Source: Aromatoleum toluvorans (lineage in GTDB: Bacteria; Pseudomonadota; Gammaproteobacteria; Burkholderiales; Rhodocyclaceae). Taken from it: a stretch of 64,000 nt of DNA. A model generated the notes under the pieces. It was not told where the DNA came from. It did no database searches and was given only the letters and a program-made list of their open reading frames with translations. A program made the position numbers and the translations under genes. Location: NCBI RefSeq assembly GCF_012910905.1, contig NZ_WTVN01000008.1:62001-126000 (forward strand), in the 5' to 3' direction. Below are positions 61,745 through 64,000 of the stretch, one piece after another (position 1 is the first letter of the stretch; each line of letters starts with the position of its first letter).

Positions 61745-62482
61745 ATGCGCATCGTGTTCGTCATCCTCGTGCTGCTTAACCTGCTCGCCCTGGCATCCAT
61801 CCGGGGCTGGCTGGGCACCTCCGCCCCGGAAGGCGAACCCGAGCGACTCAGCAACCAGCTCAACCCGGATCGCATCATCCTGCGCCCCGGCAACGACACC
61901 CCGCCCCGCGAGATCGAGGCCGAGTTGCCGGCACTCCCCGCGGAGCGGACGCCCGCAGCACCGGAAGCCGGCAACGGCCGGGCGGCAACACCGGCCGCGC
62001 CGGCAGCCGCCAACGCCCCGGCGGCGGCGCTGGCCTGCGTCGAGATCGGCGGGCTCGCTGAAAACGAGGCGAACGCCGTCCTGCAGAATGCCATCGCGGG
62101 CAAACCGGGACTGCGCACCGAACACAAGACGAGCAGCACGCCCAACGCCTGGTGGGTACGCATTCCGCCCTCCGGCGGACGTGAAGCCGCCGAACGGCGC
62201 GCCGCCGAATTGCGCGCCCAGGGCATCTCCGAGCTATTCATCGTCAACGACGCCGGCCCCAACCAGTACGCGATCTCGCTCGGCCTGTTCAAGACCGAAG
62301 CCAAGGCGCAGCAGCACCTTGCCAGCCTTCAGGCGCGGCAGGTGCGGGGCGCCGGCATCGCCACGCGATCGACCACCATTCACCGTATCGAGGTGCACGG
62401 CCCGGCAAGCGCGCTCCGGGCCGTCACCGGCTCGCCGACCGTTCGCCGGTCGGGCGCAACCATCAGCGAGTGCACACCATGA
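61745..62482 (+). CDS. SPOR-domain membrane protein
   Basis: 245 residues. An N-terminal TM segment (MRIVFVILVLLNLLALASI) is followed by an alanine/proline-rich periplasmic linker (about 60-100) and a C-terminal SPOR-like fold (about 150-220, WWVRIPPSGGREAAERRAAEL... QYAISLGLFK). SPOR domains bind denuded peptidoglycan at septa. It overlaps coaE by 4 bases. Near zapD, it may serve cell division. Confidence 0.82.
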   Translation: MRIVFVILVLLNLLALASIRGWLGTSAPEGEPERLSNQLNPDRIILRPGNDTPPREIEAELPALPAERTPAAPEAGNGRAATPAAPAAANAPAAALACVEIGGLAENEANAVLQNAIAGKPGLRTEHKTSSTPNAWWVRIPPSGGREAAERRAAELRAQGISELFIVNDAGPNQYAISLGLFKTEAKAQQHLASLQARQVRGAGIATRSTTIHRIEVHGPASALRAVTGSPTVRRSGATISECTP

Positions 62483-63096
62483 GCGACACCCCTTACGTCG
62501 TCGGCCTCACGGGCGGCATAGGCAGCGGCAAGAGCGCCGCCGCCGACCGCTTCGCCGAACTCGGCATCGCCATCGTCGACACCGATGTCATCGCCCACCA
62601 ACTGACCGCGGTCGGCGGCAAGGCGATCCCCGCGATCCGCGAGGCCTTCGGCGATGCGGTGATCACACCGGAAGGCGCGCTCGACCGCAAGGCGATGCGC
62701 GATCGCGCCTTCGCCGACCCGAACGAGCGGCGCCGGCTCGAAGCGATTCTCCACCCCGCGATCGGCGCCGAAAGCCTCCGCCAGGTGAGCGCGGCACGCA
62801 CGCCCTACGTCATGCTGGTCGTGCCCCTGCTCGTCGAATCCGGCAAGTATCGCGAACGCTGCCACAGCCTGTGCGTCGTCGACTGCCCCGTCGACGTCCA
62901 GATTGCACGCGTCATGACCCGCAGCAAGCTGCCCGAGGACCAGGTGCGCGCGATCATGGCGACGCAGGCGAGCCGTGAACAACGCCTCGCCGCCGCCGAC
63001 GACGTCATCGACAACAGCGGCGACCTCGCCGCGCTGATCGCGCAGGTCGACCGCCTACACGAAAAGTACCTCGCCGCCGCCCGTGCGATCGCCTGA
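62479..63096 (+). CDS. coaE: Dephospho-CoA kinase
   Basis: 205 residues from ATG 62479 (MSDTPYVVGLTGGIGSGKS), preferred over a GTG at 62470. Walker A is GGIGSGKSAAAD; the lid/CoA motif DTDVIAHQL follows. Last step of CoA synthesis. It overlaps the SPOR gene by 4 bases and precedes zapD, as in many proteobacteria (coaE-zapD-yacG). Confidence 0.96.
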   Translation: MSDTPYVVGLTGGIGSGKSAAADRFAELGIAIVDTDVIAHQLTAVGGKAIPAIREAFGDAVITPEGALDRKAMRDRAFADPNERRRLEAILHPAIGAESLRQVSAARTPYVMLVVPLLVESGKYRERCHSLCVVDCPVDVQIARVMTRSKLPEDQVRAIMATQASREQRLAAADDVIDNSGDLAALIAQVDRLHEKYLAAARAIA

Positions 63097-63130
63097 AAAG
63101 GCCCGCGGACAAAGGCTTTTCGGTCATATT

Positions 63131-63152
63131 CGGCCCGCAAACGAGCGGGCCG
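63131..63152 (+). other. Hairpin between coaE and zapD
   Basis: CGGCCCGC-AAACGA-GCGGGCCG, an 8-bp perfect stem 34 bases after coaE with no T-run. It is not a clear terminator; it could be an mRNA-stabilising structure or part of a zapD leader. Confidence 0.4.
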
Positions 63153-63219
63153 CCCTATATCCCCTGTGCTATCATCCCGGCACTAACGGGAGATCCGGTA
63201 TTTTTCAGGCGCAAATGCG

Positions 63220-63975
63220 GTGATCAGCTACGAATATCCTCTTAACGAGCGTATCCGCACCCTCCTGCGTCTGGAAGACCTGTATTACAAACTCGCGCAT
63301 TTTTCGCGCGGCGACGCCCCGCAAGACCATCACGTCACGCTGCTGACCCTGTTCGAGATCCTGGAAGTCGCAGGCCGTGCCGACCTCAAGGTCGACCTCG
63401 TGCAGGAACTCGAGCGCCAGCGCCAGATCCTCATCTCCTTCCGCAACAACCCCGAGATCTCCGAGGAAGCCCTGTCGGGCGCCCTCTACGAGATCGAGCA
63501 GGCGTCGTCGTCGCTGCTCGCCATGGCCGGCAAGATCGGCCAGTACCTGCGCGAGAACGAATGGCTGATGGCGATCCGCAGCCGCGCCTCCATCCCCGGC
63601 GGCGTGTGCCAGTTCGATCTACCCTCCTACCATTTCTGGCTGCAGCGCGACGCCGACCAGCGCCGGCACGACCTCTCGAACTGGGTGCACCCGATGCTGC
63701 CGATCCGCGACGGCCTCGCGATCGTCCTGCGCCTGCTGCGTGCGAGCGGACGCCCCGAAACGCAAGTCGCCCGCGGCGGCACCTACCAGCTGATGATGGC
63801 CGGACGCAGCGCCCAGATGCTGCGCCTGCGCCTGTCGCCGGCCGACGCCGTCGTGCCCGAGATCAGCGCCAACAAGTACGCGCTCAACGTCCGCTTCATG
63901 CTTTCGGAAACGGTCATCCGCCCGCGCCTGTCCGACCGCGACGTGGAATTCGAACTCACCTTCTGCAGCCTCTGA
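63220..63975 (+). CDS. zapD: Cell division protein ZapD
   Basis: 251 residues starting at a GTG (VISYEYPLNERIRTLLRLE), the conserved ZapD N-terminus. ZapD bundles FtsZ filaments. The rest (WLMAIRSRASIPGGVCQFDLPSYHFWL) matches the family. Preceded by a 123-base gap after coaE. yacG follows 11 bases later, giving coaE-zapD-yacG. Confidence 0.95.
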   Translation: MISYEYPLNERIRTLLRLEDLYYKLAHFSRGDAPQDHHVTLLTLFEILEVAGRADLKVDLVQELERQRQILISFRNNPEISEEALSGALYEIEQASSSLLAMAGKIGQYLRENEWLMAIRSRASIPGGVCQFDLPSYHFWLQRDADQRRHDLSNWVHPMLPIRDGLAIVLRLLRASGRPETQVARGGTYQLMMAGRSAQMLRLRLSPADAVVPEISANKYALNVRFMLSETVIRPRLSDRDVEFELTFCSL

Positions 63976-63986
63976 GGCCGCAAGCC

Positions 63987-64000
63987 ATGCCCCAGGTCCG
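63987..64000 (+). CDS. yacG: Probable YacG (DNA gyrase inhibitor), first codons only
   Basis: ATG at 63987, 11 bases after zapD, reads MPQV then leaves the window. The identity rests on the conserved coaE-zapD-yacG order only; sequence is too short to confirm. Confidence 0.35.

Noticed and set aside
59357-62125. A 922-codon minus-strand frame opposite coaX and trpB2
   Set aside because: Shadow frame with no recognisable motif.
63131-63152. The coaE-zapD hairpin as a terminator
   Set aside because: It is followed by CCCTATATCC, not a T-run.

Overview
The window is a contiguous, gene-dense, GC-rich stretch of bacterial chromosome. Gene content and order point to a betaproteobacterium of the Rhodocyclales (Azoarcus/Aromatoleum/Thauera type). 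The evidence is the glyQS-gmhB-plsC, miaB-phoH-ybeY-corC-lnt, lolB-ispE-tRNA-Gln-prs-rplY-pth-ychF, glnA-ntrBC and coaE-zapD blocks, together with PilU, BdhA and ClsB-type genes. This is inferred from gene families and synteny, not from a database search. I see no insertion sequence, prophage, CRISPR array, rRNA or plasmid-type gene.

Layout: (1) 1-6.6 kb, minus strand: the 5' part of a pilU-like pilus ATPase, a membrane histidine kinase with a degraded ATP-binding domain, and glyQ-glyS-gmhB-plsC. (2) 6.7-12.1 kb, minus strand: miaB-phoH-ybeY-corC-lnt, then an elongator tRNA-Met and a terminator on the plus strand. (3) 12.1-19.5 kb: MFS transporter with MarR regulator, 3-hydroxybutyrate dehydrogenase with a patatin-like lipase, SulP permease with an Epd/GAPDH-family dehydrogenase, and a bacteriohemerythrin. 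(4) 19.7-25 kb: thioesterase, YejK nucleoid protein, cysteine-dioxygenase-like cupin, hybrid sensor kinase and a radical SAM/SPASM enzyme. (5) 25.2-32.2 kb: ftsY-ftsE-ftsX (minus); an M16 protease pair, rsmD, coaD and ferredoxin (plus). (6) 32.2-42.8 kb: dynamin-like GTPase and mutM (minus); TPR protein, lolB, ispE, tRNA-Gln, prs, rplY, pth and ychF (plus); rluA (minus). (7) 42.9-53.8 kb: a three-gene Gtr-like lipid-linked glycosylation operon with a divergent ChbG/YdjC deacetylase, gluQ, an SDR, a DUF2789 protein, clsB with an endonuclease/phosphatase partner, nadA, a rhodanese and a cation-efflux transporter. (8) 54-58.7 kb: the nitrogen block glnA, a DUF4124 gene, ntrB and ntrC, with readable NtrC boxes and a sigma-54 promoter. 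(9) 58.7-64 kb: birA, coaX, trpB2, a SPOR protein, coaE, zapD and the first codons of a probable yacG.

Most genes are housekeeping. Many neighbours overlap by 4 bases (ATGA, GTGA or TTGA), which indicates translational coupling. The most distinctive signals are: an NtrC-box palindrome occurring twice in the ntrBC operon, once directly before ntrC and once inside its own coding sequence; a cysteine-rich histidine kinase that lacks the ATP-binding glycine boxes; an orphan radical SAM/SPASM enzyme; a compact GtrB/membrane glycosyltransferase/GtrA operon; and structured leaders or spacers before rplY and ftsX. No wholly new multi-gene system can be demonstrated from the sequence alone.
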